Below, in pieces: positions 25,304 through 36,549 of a stretch of 64,000 nucleotides of DNA. Position numbers and translations under genes: made by a program. The notes below the pieces were generated by a model. That model ran no database searches. It was not told the origin of the DNA and saw only the letters and a list, made by a program, of their open reading frames with translations. Origin of the DNA: Panorpa germanica (taxonomy: Eukaryota; Arthropoda; Insecta; Mecoptera; Panorpidae). Where the stretch lies: positions 1,054,001-1,118,000 of the forward strand of contig OY783221.1 in assembly GCA_963678705.1 (NCBI GenBank), given 5' to 3'. Numbering within the stretch: the stretch's first letter is position 1; each line of letters opens with the position of its first letter.

Positions 25304-25941
25304 AATGGGCGTGTGTTCTATGTCTTAATTTCTTACTAGAGGAACTTTTGAGGTTACTAGAATCTCAAATGTTTAATTATTTTTTAATAACTCCTTATAT
25401 GTTAGGAAATATTAACAATTAAAAAAGTCATTTTGTCTCTTTAATTATTATAGGGATTCAACGTTGTACAACATTTCAAATGTATGTGACACCACAACCG
25501 CTAGTTGCTATCTCTATATTCTTGACAGAACTCTGACAAGTTTACAGATTACCAACCTTACAGCTATGTATTTCTATATCAAAATATCAAATATTATTTA
25601 CAGCTATTTCAAGGAACAATAAAATTTCAATATTAAGTCTGCCGTAACAGCGTTAAATTAAATAAAAACTTATTATTCTTTGACTTGACTTGATTATTTC
25701 GACTACCAACAGCTACAAAATATTACCACAGCACTGACCTAATCAACAAATAACTGACGTATATTTCACGTCATACAAATGGTTCTCTAGTGCTAAAACT
25801 ACAATTCAAATATTTAATTGCTATATCTCCGTCAACATTTAGATATTTAATAAAATAGACACGCCAATACACATTTATTAACATCAATTTCAATCAACAA
25901 TTGAAAAATCGACCACTGAAAAATGAGGACACAAGCCCATT
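25304..25941 (-). mobile_element. Family B MITE, near full-length copy
   Basis: Ends AATGGGCGTGTGTTCT and AGGACACAAGCCCATT. The internal sequence matches the copy at 7178-7859 in reverse orientation nearly throughout, with small indels. Non-coding. Confidence 0.85.
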
Positions 25942-28484
25942 ATGTTTGTTTGCATTTACGTGTATAGAACACCGCGAGCATGCTCGGTTCGGCCGTTTAA
26001 AGCTACTCTAACATCAAATTATTCTCTAGTAACCAATATCATTATTATTAACATAGAAATGGTTAAATTTATTCATATAAATAAATGAATTCATTACCGA
26101 ACAACAAAGTTTTGTTATAATAATAACAATTTTTCAAGAGGTACTCTCAACTTAAAAGTTTCTCAGTTAATGTAAAGGTCCTGTTATTTGTTCAAGACTT
26201 TAACACTCTAAAACTTCTTCAAAAACTTTCAAGTAGTTTCAGGGTTTGTGGCAAACTCGATAATACTTACTAAACAAGATTTTATTCATTATACGAATTA
26301 GCAAAATTCTATGGAAACTAATATACTTGTGCTACATTTGTATACGCGCAGTCGTGCTCTGAAAAATACTGAAACACAGAGGCGTACGTTGGGAATGATG
26401 GGAGGGGAAATTTGCCAAAGGCTCTGATACCACTAGATTTGTCTGAATAATAGTTATAAGCTCCAGTACTGAGTAGCACCACAGCCCCCATAAATCTTGC
26501 TACGCCAATGCTGAAAGATACTTCGTAATTTGGTTTACTTGTTTTGTTTTTCTAAATATATTAAATATGTTCATAACAGAAGTGCAAACACGTACAAACT
26601 TAATCAACACTGAATAGAGTAGTCATCTGTAGTTGAAATGCAGTTAATGCAATACAATATGCATTTAATAAAAGTTTTAAAAATGTTAAAAAGTGTTATC
26701 TTTTGCTATGATGCAATTGCGATTGTACTGCGCATGAACCAAATACAGTGCAATGTAGCTAATCTAATGTTTATTTGTTTTTCAGCTTCGTAATATATAT
26801 CTTAGGTATCGAAACTTATCCATTTCTCTTTTCCCCTCTTTAATGTGTCCTATGCAATCTAAATAAGTATGTTATAAAAATAGAACTTTTTATTAATCAT
26901 TTTTATATTTATTTCAGGTGAGTCTTCAAATTAACACCTATACTGCTAAGGTCTCTGCATTTAACGTAAGTTTTAAAAATTATTAACACTATTTGTTTGA
27001 TTCATATAGTACTCCAAAATTGTGTAAAAATATTGGTAGGTTAAATTTCTGATTATAAATGAAAATCATAAGTGAAAAATACATGAAATATTAATAATTT
27101 TGTGTTTACCATTACATATATAATTCATTGTTTCACTCGCCGCACCCTTGATAGTTTTTCTCTCCCTGTGACGTCAAATGACAAGTCATTACGCCTTCAT
27201 TGTTTAAGGGTTTGCACTCAATTTCCGAGTGAATAACCAACCTGAATTATAATTGGATCTGGATAGAAATTCTGGGACAAGCAGACAATACTAAATAAGT
27301 AGGAGTATCTCTACAACGTGGGTTTCACAATGTTAAATTTTGATATTGAATTTAATCCGTTCTTGTTCTTAAATTAGTTTAATAAGCTTCTAAGATTCTC
27401 TTAGAGTGATTCTTGTTAATACCGCTAGGTTGATATCAAACGAACTCGTATATCTTAAGTAGCATCTTACCTTTATAATTCTGTATACTCAGGTTTTGAT
27501 GTATTTATTTTGTTCATGTCAATTTCAAAAGTCTACTAGGCTACTGTGTGCAACCGTCGTGATCTGGGTTTTTTATTGCCATTAAAAAAAGGTAATTGGG
27601 GTAGGCTGGAAGCTATTATATATAGATAGTTTTTTCTGGGTTTGTATAAGTTACAATCTGGGTTTATTTAAAATTTGTGAGTGTAAACACTGGTGGTACT
27701 TATAAGTCAGTCAGTATGAGAATCGGTAGCGAGAAGAAAAGCGCTGCGAGTCTTCTGGGATATAAACTGTTATCGACTATGCACATTACGTCATCGATAC
27801 AAATTCCCACTTCCCTCTTTTCCGCGTTTGATACGATAATTCCGATGCGTTCTTTGCATTTAGCGCAGTATGTATTACTTAAAAGAGTCCCTTGCTATGT
27901 AACTACATCTGCCTAAGGACGCAATTTATAGACCAGACATTAACCTCCAGTAGAAGTTGTTCACGACCCGAAGGACCATAATTAATATCATCTTTACAAC
28001 ATTTTTACTGTCAAACTACACCTGGAAGAAGTAAATATTCTCTAAGTACATTCTTATGTTATAATTATCCCTGGACAAGTCTAGTCACAAGTGTGACAGT
28101 CCTGGAACGTAGGAGCATGCTTTGTTGACATTATGTTCTGGCATGCACGCTGTGATGATGCTCTTCTTCGAGCACACGAGGGGATACTTGGAATATAATT
28201 GCTGTGTACTTGCTAGAGTAAACAAGTACAAGGTTGTGGGTCTATTGTGTGTTATAAATTAATCTGTTTAGCATATGAGACCGTTCTGCGTACAATGAAC
28301 AACGGCCCTGTCCGTTGTCTTTTGGGTTTAGATGTCATTTAGTTCAACAATTATGATTTGTTAAGTTTACGTTATATACTGGTGCCCCATATGAAACAAG
28401 TTACTGTGGACAGTGGCGGCTTAGCTCACCTTCTTTCACAAATTGTTACAGTTTCTTAAATCGAAGGAATAATAGTTTTTGTTA
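25942..28484. other. Intergenic, no gene seen
   Basis: A perfect 12-bp palindrome CGAGCATGCTCG lies at 25975-25986. The open frame at 27677-27916 overlaps the short shared block (27809-27858) and has no recognisable protein features. Confidence 0.5.
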
Positions 28485-28640
28485 TTTGGATTGTGAACTC
28501 ATTTTTATAAAGTCGGGTTTTAATTTGTTTTATTGATATATGGGTAAATATCCAAATGTTGACGAAGATGTTGTTGATGCTGTTTAAAATTTGAATTTTT
28601 TTACCACTTAATTTGTAGCCATACTTTTGATGTCTCTAGA
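28485..28640 (+). mobile_element. Family B MITE, strongly diverged relic
   Basis: It follows the left part of the full copy in order: TTGTG..CTCATTTTT, a GTCG step, then TAAATATCCAAATGTTGACG against TAAATATCTAAATGTTGACG. Similarity fades after that and neither end is intact. Confidence 0.5.
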
Positions 28641-28902
28641 TTTGTATTAAAGTATATTTATAAATCTAATTCTATTGCTAAAAGGGCCAATGTCATTTTT
28701 TCTCTAACATTTTTCAAAATATGAAATGCATAATCAGATTCTACGCAAACAAATCTATGTTTTAGACAAAGGTTAAACCAACATTCTTCCTTATGTCAAA
28801 TGAAATTAAAATAATTTTGGATCATAACTTTCAATTCTTTCCAACTGATCTCGGTCTCAAATTTGGAATTTTGATATTGACCCTTTTAGCACCAAGCCTC
28901 TG

Positions 28903-29150
28903 ATCCCGGTAAACAATTTGGTGTAGTGTTCCTTTTGTGACGTTTCTATCACTATTTCGCTTCAATTATAGTTCGCAATCAACTTTATTTTCATTTGTAT
29001 TCCGACAGGTAGAGTGGTATAACCATTTGTAGCCGATAAAATAGATATTTCATATGAACGACTGTGAGAAACTGAAGTGTAAATGAACTCTTTCATGACA
29101 AGAAAGTCATGTGCATCTTCAATATGATGGAATTTATCATTGTATCTACC
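28903..29150 (-). other. Unclassified coding-like repeat, copy 2
   Basis: The minus strand shows HHIEDAHDFLVMK, SVSHSRSYEIS and LSATNGYTTLPV, related to the locus at 22961-23219 in the same orientation about 6 kb away. Similarity includes the flanking motif AACAATTTGGTG. Family unknown. Confidence 0.45.
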
Positions 29151-30540
29151 AATACATTTTTACCGTAAACGTTATAAGTAGTGTATGATGTTTCGATTAT
29201 GCATTTTCTTTATACTCTGCTGTACAACGGAGATGGCAATTCCTTGAAGTGAAGTAAGTAGAAAAGGACGTGACAACAACTAGCCGCTTATCGATGCAGT
29301 GCATCTTTGCAAACTTGCCACAAGCTTCATTTTCTACTTATCATATAGATATTGTCTTGCAGTGCTGTTTCACTCTTGCTAGCTTACTACATGCTAATTA
29401 AAATGTAACATATTATACGTACGTTAAACTAGAAAATTATGATTAGGTATTAATTCAATAGAGATTCTTATTTATTGTTACTTTTTTAACTTTATCACTC
29501 AGGGCCTGCAGATAACGTGATCTGCCAGTGCTTGTGATATCTCAAGACATAAATCTGACTCTGCTTTTACAATCGTAACGTTTATTAGATGGTACACGTG
29601 CCAAGTTTGATATTACAACTTCTTTGTGTTTTGCATTTAAATATTTTATTTATTTGTCGAACAAAGTTGACCTATAAAGTTCATTTATTATAGTATGTGT
29701 GTATGTCAGCGTATTATTATGATAATAACAAACTTTGCATCTGAATGAATATTCTTAATTAATGAAAGCGTTTGTTTAGTTCATAACTTCCTTTCCAAGT
29801 AATAATAAAAGTTATAATTATAACTTCAGTTGCACTAAGGAACTGACAAAGACACGAATGATGTAGATAACCTCTTGCACTCTGTCTTCTGAACTGCTAT
29901 AGACTCTTACCATATCCATAGTATTGTCATGCAAAACTATTCTATGGCTTATAAATATATCTGATTTAATGAAGTTATTATTATTCTGATCATTATCCAA
30001 GAAATATTATCTTTACGAACAATGGTTTACAAAATCGAATATCTGGTTCTATTTTAAGATATACTGTGAATGTACCAGATACATTGATTTTGTTCTCAAT
30101 ATAATTTACTGCTGTCAAAGTAGTCATCATGTGTCATCATCATCGATTTGTTATCCAAAATACACACTAGAACGAATATACAAGTTACCATTGGATAGAT
30201 TGAAGTCTATGAGAAGATTATGCGCCGTCCACTATAGCGCTTAATGTACCTTTCATTCGTGTAATATAGTACAAAAAGATACCTTGTAATATTTCATCTA
30301 AAAGGGTCTTCTTAAGATTCTATAATACTTAAAATGGTCTTAGGAATGTTAGAACTTTGTTTGGCGGGCATCAATAATTAATATTTTACTTAATTCATCC
30401 GTACATCATTTTTAATAAAGCGAACAAAAAACAATTGAACATCATCCCTAGATAAAATTTCCTGTAACTTTATTTTTTAAATTAAAAATATATAAAAATG
30501 AAAATAAAAATAAATCCCTATTAGCTTCTCCATTTAACAG
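29151..30540. other. Upstream region of the V-ATPase D paralogue, no gene seen
   Basis: AT-rich. No TATA box stands out near the gene. ACAGTTTGG at about 30537 is a weak initiator-like site about 50 bases before the start codon. Confidence 0.4.
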
Positions 30541-30588
30541 TTTGGTCTCCGACCTTTATACCTTTGTTTCCAGTCGTAAAACATCACC

Positions 30589-33500
30589 ATGAGTAAACAC
30601 ATAGAAAGGTACCCAGTATTCGCCACTAGAGGCACTTACACTGCGATGGCGGTCAAATTGGAAGCTGCCAGACGAAGTTACAAAATATTGAAATCTAAAG
30701 CTGATGGTATCACTGTCAGGTATATTAATAACAACAAAAAATGTCCAATGTTTTTTTATTTTGTTTATCTTTATCATTCACAATTGATAACACTATCATT
30801 GACTTTCTATTTCACAAGGTTTCGAGCGGTTTCCAGAAATGTTGTGCATTACAAAGATCAGATTCATGCCGTCATGAAAGAAGCTTATTTGACATTTGCT
30901 GAAACTAAGTTTGTTATGGGAAATTTTAACACTTCTGTTATGGAAAGTATAAGTTTAGCAAAGGTATTATTATTTCTTGTTAAAGTTATATATGTATCGT
31001 TGGGATGTATAGAGTCAAAGTAACTCGGTTCCATATTTGCCATATGTTTCCATCATCGTAAACTTAATTGGCAGTAATTTAGGGCACATATATCAAACCT
31101 TGACATCATAAAGATGTCAATACTGTAAGACGACGACGACGGTGAGAGACTGAGCATAGGAAATGGACTGTAGTATCTAATTGTATCTTGTCACAATTGC
31201 CTTCAACGGTAGGCTTATTTCAAAGGCAAACCTAGCGCCTCCTGTGCCATAGTTAATACGGCTCTGCACAATTTGCAGGCTTCTCATTTGAAAGATTGCA
31301 ATTGCAGTGATAATGTGTTTCTACAAATATTAAAAAGCATTACGTCCCATACTTATTTTCTTTTGGTTTTTTAAAAGTAGTTTTCTCAACTAATCCATCT
31401 CCATTAATTACATCCGTTGAACAGAACTGCTGCGGCATCGTTAATTGTTTCATGTCGTAATAATGCAGAGATCCTGCTCGGCTGCTCCTGTATCATGGAA
31501 ACTATTTTCCTGCATTTATATTTTATTCATGATGTTGGCTGTTAGTCTTTAGCCATCTTCTATGTTTGTTGCACCATCATAAAGCCTTTAAGGTATGTTG
31601 GCAGCTTTGTTGTATGGAATAATATTAATAATATTATCTTGATCAGGGTAACATTGATGCAGCATCATCATCTCCATATAGAACTGAAACAAGGTGCTCC
31701 AAGAATCGTTTTTCTTCACAATCACTTTATTTCAATACAGTCGCATTCGTCTTAAGATAGCTGACTCTCTTTTACCGACACAAATTTGTGTAAGATACTA
31801 ACACATTTGTCTACTCATAGATGGCTATATGATCACTGTCGTTTCACTGTCTATTTTGATTTTCAGCGTATTAATAATTTGTTTGCGTTGTGGCAGTATA
31901 ATCATATTATGTTACTATGCACAAATATATTTATAAGTTAATAATTATGATCGCGCTATTATCATTACTTCTGCATACGACAACAAGCGGCCAGTAAATG
32001 AACGTATTTATATGTAATTAATATTCTGTTAGCCATAGTGTTGTGCATTAATACAAGTGTTTCCTTGTTAAACATATTATCGTATTATAAAATGTAATTT
32101 ATATATATAATTTCTGCCAGGCAAATCAAAAAGTAGACGCATCGACCGAGCACGTGGTGGGTGTTTTCTTAACCTATTTAAATGTCGTTGAAGATGGTCC
32201 TGATAATTATACGCTCATAGGTTTGGGTACTGGATACGCCATGATGATGAAATTGAAAGCATGTTTCAAAAGAGCTATTAAGTTACTAGTAAAGGTGACA
32301 TCTTTGGAAGCTGCTTTTCTTAAGTTCGATAGATCTCTAATAGATACGAACAGGTATGTAGAAAATGAAATAGCTGAAATTCAACAACAAGTACAATTTA
32401 ACGCAAACTGTGTCCACTTGTTACTGCAGGCGACTGAACGCATGTGGTCACGTGGTCATTCCGCGTCTTGAATTCACGCTCTGTTGGATTAATTCCGAAT
32501 TAAACGAAATGGAACGTGAAGAATTTTTCAGAATGAAGAAAATAAAAGCAAAGAAAGCACGCGAAGCAGAAGCCAAAGAGAAAGCAGAACGTGATGCGAA
32601 AAAGGAGTTATTGGGTGGAGGAGAGGGAGGACAATTTCCACCTTCTCCATGTCAGTCAGTTGTAGATCATGGAGATATTATGAAAGAGAAACCTTTCAGT
32701 GCTGCATATAAGGAAGAATTTGATCCGAGTTTAATTTGTCCAGGAAGAGGTGTTTGCCCCGGTGAAAAAGGCCGTCCACCTGCTGCGAGTGTCACCTTTA
32801 AAGAAGAGTTTGATCCAAGCCTAATTTGCCCAGGAAGAGCTGTTTGCCCCGGTGAAAAAGGCCGTCCACCTGCTGCGAGTGTCACCTTTAGAGAAGAATT
32901 TGACCCAAGCCTAATTTGCCCGGGAAGAAATGTTTGCCCTGGTGAAAAAGGCCGTCCACCTGCTGCCTTTAAAGAAGAATTCGACCCGAATTTAATTTGT
33001 CCAGGAAGAGCTGTTTGCCCCGGCGAAAAAGGCCGTTTACCAGCTGCTTTTAAAGAAGAATTTGATCCAAGCTTAATTTGCCCAGGAAGAGCTGTTTGCG
33101 CCGGTGAGAAAGGCCGTGCACCTGCTGCTTTTAAAGAAGAATTAGACCCAAGTTTAATTTGCCCAGGAAGAAATGTTTGCCCCGGTGAAAAAGGTCGTCA
33201 TGTAGAAGATCTGGCATCAACATCTCAACAACAATCAGACCCTGGATACTATGCATTCATTCCTGAATGTTGTAAAATGAAATACCCCCCTGCTATTCCA
33301 GACTGTTGTATTCCCGATAAGAAAGTGACTTCCCTAAATGTAGTATTAGAAATCCCTACTGATCCTTCAACTGTTGCTCTATCAATTGGAACCCAGGTAC
33401 ATGGTCATACTGTTGTTGTCCAAACAAGTGCACCCCCGATAGCATCTACTTCACAGCCCTGTGCACCAACGAAAGCAATTCTTTCACTTCAGCCTTATGT

Positions 33501-33780
33501 TCCTCCATCGGAAGGAAAACCTTTCTTACAAGGAATGAAATGTCGACAGAGAAGTGAAGGATTACGAGAAATGGAAGAATCGGCGGTACCAAAGCCAGGT
33601 GTTAGTGAAGCTTCTCAAGCATTCCGTTGCACGCCTGGAGGACCTAGGCCACCAGGAGGTTGTGTAGGCCAACATAGAGCGAAACGGTGCGATATATGCT
33701 GTAGGTTCTGTCCTAAATGTTCTAACCATGATCCCAGGCTTCACAACTGTTCCCACGGGAAGGACGAACATAATAAATAA
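30589..33780 (+). CDS. Vha36-like: V-type ATPase subunit D paralogue with long CPG-repeat, Cys-rich C-terminal extension (4 exons)
   Basis: Exons are 30589-30719, 30819-30963, 32121-32353 and 32430-33780, all with GT-AG introns of 99, 1157 and 76 nt; the joined frame stays open and gives 619 residues. Residues 1 to about 230 match V-ATPase subunit D along their length: the N-terminal ARR/KSKADGITVRFR block, then VMKEAYLTFAETKF, then TNRR...HVVIPRLE..L and SEL.E.EREEFFR.KKI, ending in a Lys/Glu/Ala-rich helix. Subunit D is the coiled-coil central rotor of V1. Known D proteins are about 250 residues, so residues 231-619 are extra: six CPG repeats (263-426), CC pairs near 450 and 462, and a Cys/His-rich end (581-619). 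The start has a good context (CATCACCATGA) and begins in the subunit D N terminus. From memory, Drosophila has testis-biased Vha36 paralogues, so a sperm role is my inference. A polypyrimidine tract ending CAG at 30573 could be a 5'UTR acceptor. The subunit D identity is secure; the function of the tail is unknown. Confidence 0.9.
32707..33198 (+). repeat. Six in-frame tandem repeats encoding the CPG motif array
   Basis: This is the array inside exon 4, residues 263-426. Each unit reads Y/F-K/R-E-E-F/L-D-P-S/N-L-I-C-P-G-R-x-V-C-P/A-G-E-K-G-R, with the two cysteines in a C-x5-C arrangement. Successive starts are 30, 30, 27, 27 and 27 residues apart, because the first two linkers contain PPAASVT and later ones only xPAA. 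Most DNA differences between units are at third codon positions (GAT/GAC, AGT/AGC, TTA/CTA, TGT/TGC). Amino-acid changes cluster at the x residue (Gly, Ala, Asn). Confidence 0.95.
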
Positions 33781-33847
33781 TGAAGTACGGCATCCATTTT
33801 AAAAGTTAATCAATTACAATTAATTCTTTTTCAGCTGTTCATTAGGG

Positions 33848-33853
33848 AATAAA
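33848..33853 (+). terminator. Polyadenylation signal AATAAA for the V-ATPase D paralogue
   Basis: A canonical AATAAA lies 68 bases after the stop codon, in a short AT-rich 3'UTR. It is the first such hexamer downstream of the coding end, and the distance is normal for a compact insect 3'UTR. Confidence 0.6.
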
Positions 33854-33859
33854 GATATA

Positions 33860-34794
33860 TTTGATTATAGCAAATCACTGCTTTCAATTCTATGATACGT
33901 AAGTGTGTTTTTGATGCCTCTATGCATGGCTCTAGGATTTGTCATAAATAAAGGTTATAAAATTTATGACAAACCTTTAGAAATGTTACCAGTCATATAA
34001 AAATTGGAATTTAACTAGAAAATATTGCAATATTCATATTCAAAACTTATTTTTACAGTTCCAACTCATTAAAAGTCAGTGGAAGAAAGCTTAAAATGTA
34101 GATTCGTTATTCATCTAACTAATTGCAGCTTTGGATTTTGATTCGCGTTTATAGTTACTTACATAAAACGATTTCAACATAATAAAACATGTTTTTTTTG
34201 ATAATATTTAACCTGCTGTATAGTATCGCCATCTATATTTCGCGACTCAAAAATGGCCAAGTATCGTTTCACCTTAAAAGGGTTTAGAAGATATGTATAT
34301 GACACTAGGAAGCCGTGCAGTTTTTCCTGCGCATTTTCCAATGTGGTAAACCACCGGAACAGCATGCGGTTTATTTCTAATTAATAACATGTTAACATTT
34401 ATAAAACGTCTCGTCTCATGGGGATCTAATCCATTAAACGTGTGTATGTGTGGGGTGTAGAGAACGAGGGAACGAGGAGGGGAGGGGTTGAGAGTTTACG
34501 AACAGAACTACGGGTCAAAGGTTTAGGTTAGTGGGATGAAGGTACTTTTCGATAAATCCTTACGAAATCCTTAGAGAACTCATGAAGAAGATCCTTTTAC
34601 TCAACTTTTCATCATACAAGATGCAGCACCGATAACGTTGATCCCTTTTCTTGTCTATTTTGTATCTCGTATGTTTACTAACACTTTTGTCTTCACTAAT
34701 TTATTGATGTTATCAGAATCAGAAGATTACTGTAAGCTATTAGCAACACTGGGTGATTACAAAACCCTTGTATGTCTTAAATTATGTTATTTTA
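33860..34794. other. Intergenic, no gene seen
   Basis: Holds a strong G-rich island at 34445-34495 (GAGGAGGGGAGGGG). Nothing else was recognised. Confidence 0.55.
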
Positions 34795-35205
34795 TTAACC
34801 CTTCGTGTGAACACTATATTTTTCGAGTCATAGTGTGCGCACTGGGTCTTTGAGGGAACAGTTTTTTTATTTTTCTAGGTCTCAAAAAAATTGAAAAAAT
34901 TCTGGATTACTTCTTGAAGTGTCTACTATATGGTCGAGAAGTTTCCAGAGTCCAAAGTTTAAAACCTTTGTTAATAAAAATTCACAAATAGTGAAAAACG
35001 CGGAAAAAACGGAATATTGTTAAAAAATTCATAACTTTATAAAAAACAAATATTTGGAAAAACGGTTGTAGACATTTTTACCTTAGACTATAAGCTTTTG
35101 AAAGATTGTAGTATCTAATATCTAATCTAAGAAATAATATATTAAATTACATAAAACATTTATTTTAACTATGAAAAAACTGTAAAACAACGAGAGATTT
35201 CTTAG
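34795..35205 (-). mobile_element. Family C piggyBac-type element, copy 2 (truncated)
   Basis: Starts TTAACCCTTCGTGTGAACAC, then TATATTTTTCGAG and CACTGGGTCTTTGAGGGAAC, the clearest terminus of the family. The body matches the right half of the copies at 11108 and 51071 in reverse, with an internal deletion. It stops near 35205 without the second end. Confidence 0.8.
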
Positions 35206-35964
35206 TAGATATTTTATTTGGCGTGTCGCCTTGTACGGCAAATGTATCCCCTCTGCTAATAAAATATCATATTTGATCGCGAAAGAAGATGACTTAATCG
35301 TGTGAAATCCAGGAACTCTTAAAAGGACAAATAGAAGGTTTCAAATGATGGTACTATTCGTCCATTTTTTTTTTTTTGATAAGTTCTAATACACTCTCTG
35401 TTTGCAATCCATGGCATTTAAATGATATCTACTTCATACAAACGAAGAATTTTTCATTGTTTGATGTTTTTCCTATGCAACCACACCGGTACATTTAGTT
35501 CACAATGTATGCATGCAGACATAACTGCATTGCTTTGCATTTCATCGCACTTTACTAAACACTAAGCTCTTTGCCTATCCACGTACTCGAACAAACCTGA
35601 ACACCCTCTCCTCCACTCCCCTATCTCCCTTCACCATTCCCCATTGTCAACTAGATTTTATATTATAAAAAACATCTCTGGTGTTTGGAGTACTTCAATA
35701 CAGCGAAACATCTAACACTGTACTATAAACGATATCGAGTAGAAAATTCAATCATTTCAATTCGCGAACAAGAAAATGTATGCACACGGTACAAAGTTGT
35801 ATAATACCACCACGCCGCGTATGGTATAGTTGGTATGGAATGGTTGGTATGACAGGAAAATGTTGCATGATGGGTTGATCGCGATATATCGATACTTTTA
35901 TTATGGTATAATCAGGGCTGATGAGATGCCGAAATTTGCAAGTGGCAGTATCATTGACAAATTT
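35206..35964. other. Intergenic, no gene seen
   Basis: C-rich island at 35605-35645 and a perfect TATCGATA octamer at 35887-35894 (DRE-type site). No gene seen. Confidence 0.5.
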
Positions 35965-36470
35965 AAGGGAGGGGTAAGGTTTCAATTTTTTTTTTAATTT
36001 ATTTATATTATTGTACAACATATTAAGTTTATTGTGTAAAAATTTGAAGTTAATTGGAGTAAAACTGTCGGAGATATAGTGTTTTAAGTCTTCCCCTCTC
36101 TGGTCTACTTTCCTGTTTCTTTGAAATTTTTAAATGCGGTTTCTCACACATAGCTTTTTCAGAGTCGGTGCCCTCTCTAGCTCAAAATCTACTGGACCGA
36201 TTCTTTTGAAATTTTGCACACTCTTTCTTTACATAAATGCCGAGGTAACGCTGTCGAATTTTTTTTTAGTTTTTTAATTTTAACGTATTTTAAAATAACA
36301 AAGTTTCTGATTTTTTTCATGAAAAATCGGTATTTTGACTTTTAAGTACAAAAAATGAAAAAGCAATAAAAAAATAAAAAGTTGACAGAGCGTTACCTGC
36401 AGAAACTAATCAACTAATGAAATCATTTTGGTTTTTCGATTTCAGAAAATCCAGTGATAAGTTATGAGTG
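35965..36470 (+). mobile_element. Family A MITE, copy 3 (3' truncated)
   Basis: Starts TTTAAGGGAGGGGTAAGG. Matches the other copies through the GGACCGATTCTTTTGAAATT block and the GTTATGAGTG step, then stops, losing the right terminus. Confidence 0.8.
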
Positions 36471-36529
36471 AGGAAATTCAAAGAATTTAAACTATTTTTA
36501 TTATTTAACAATCGATATTGTTTGCAGTA

Positions 36530-36549
36530 GCATCGATAAATATCGATGC
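36530..36549. repeat. Perfect palindrome with CGATA motifs
   Basis: GCATCGATA and TATCGATGC are exact complements separated by AA. A further ATCGATA lies just upstream at about 36511. CGATA clusters are binding-site cores of BEAF-32 and DREF in Drosophila; use in this organism is conjecture. Confidence 0.5.

Noticed and set aside
30556-30777. 73-codon minus-strand frame
   Set aside because: Antisense to exon 1 of the V-ATPase D paralogue.
32667-32885. 72-codon minus-strand frame with repeated GGRPFSPGQT
   Set aside because: Antisense shadow of the CPG repeat array.
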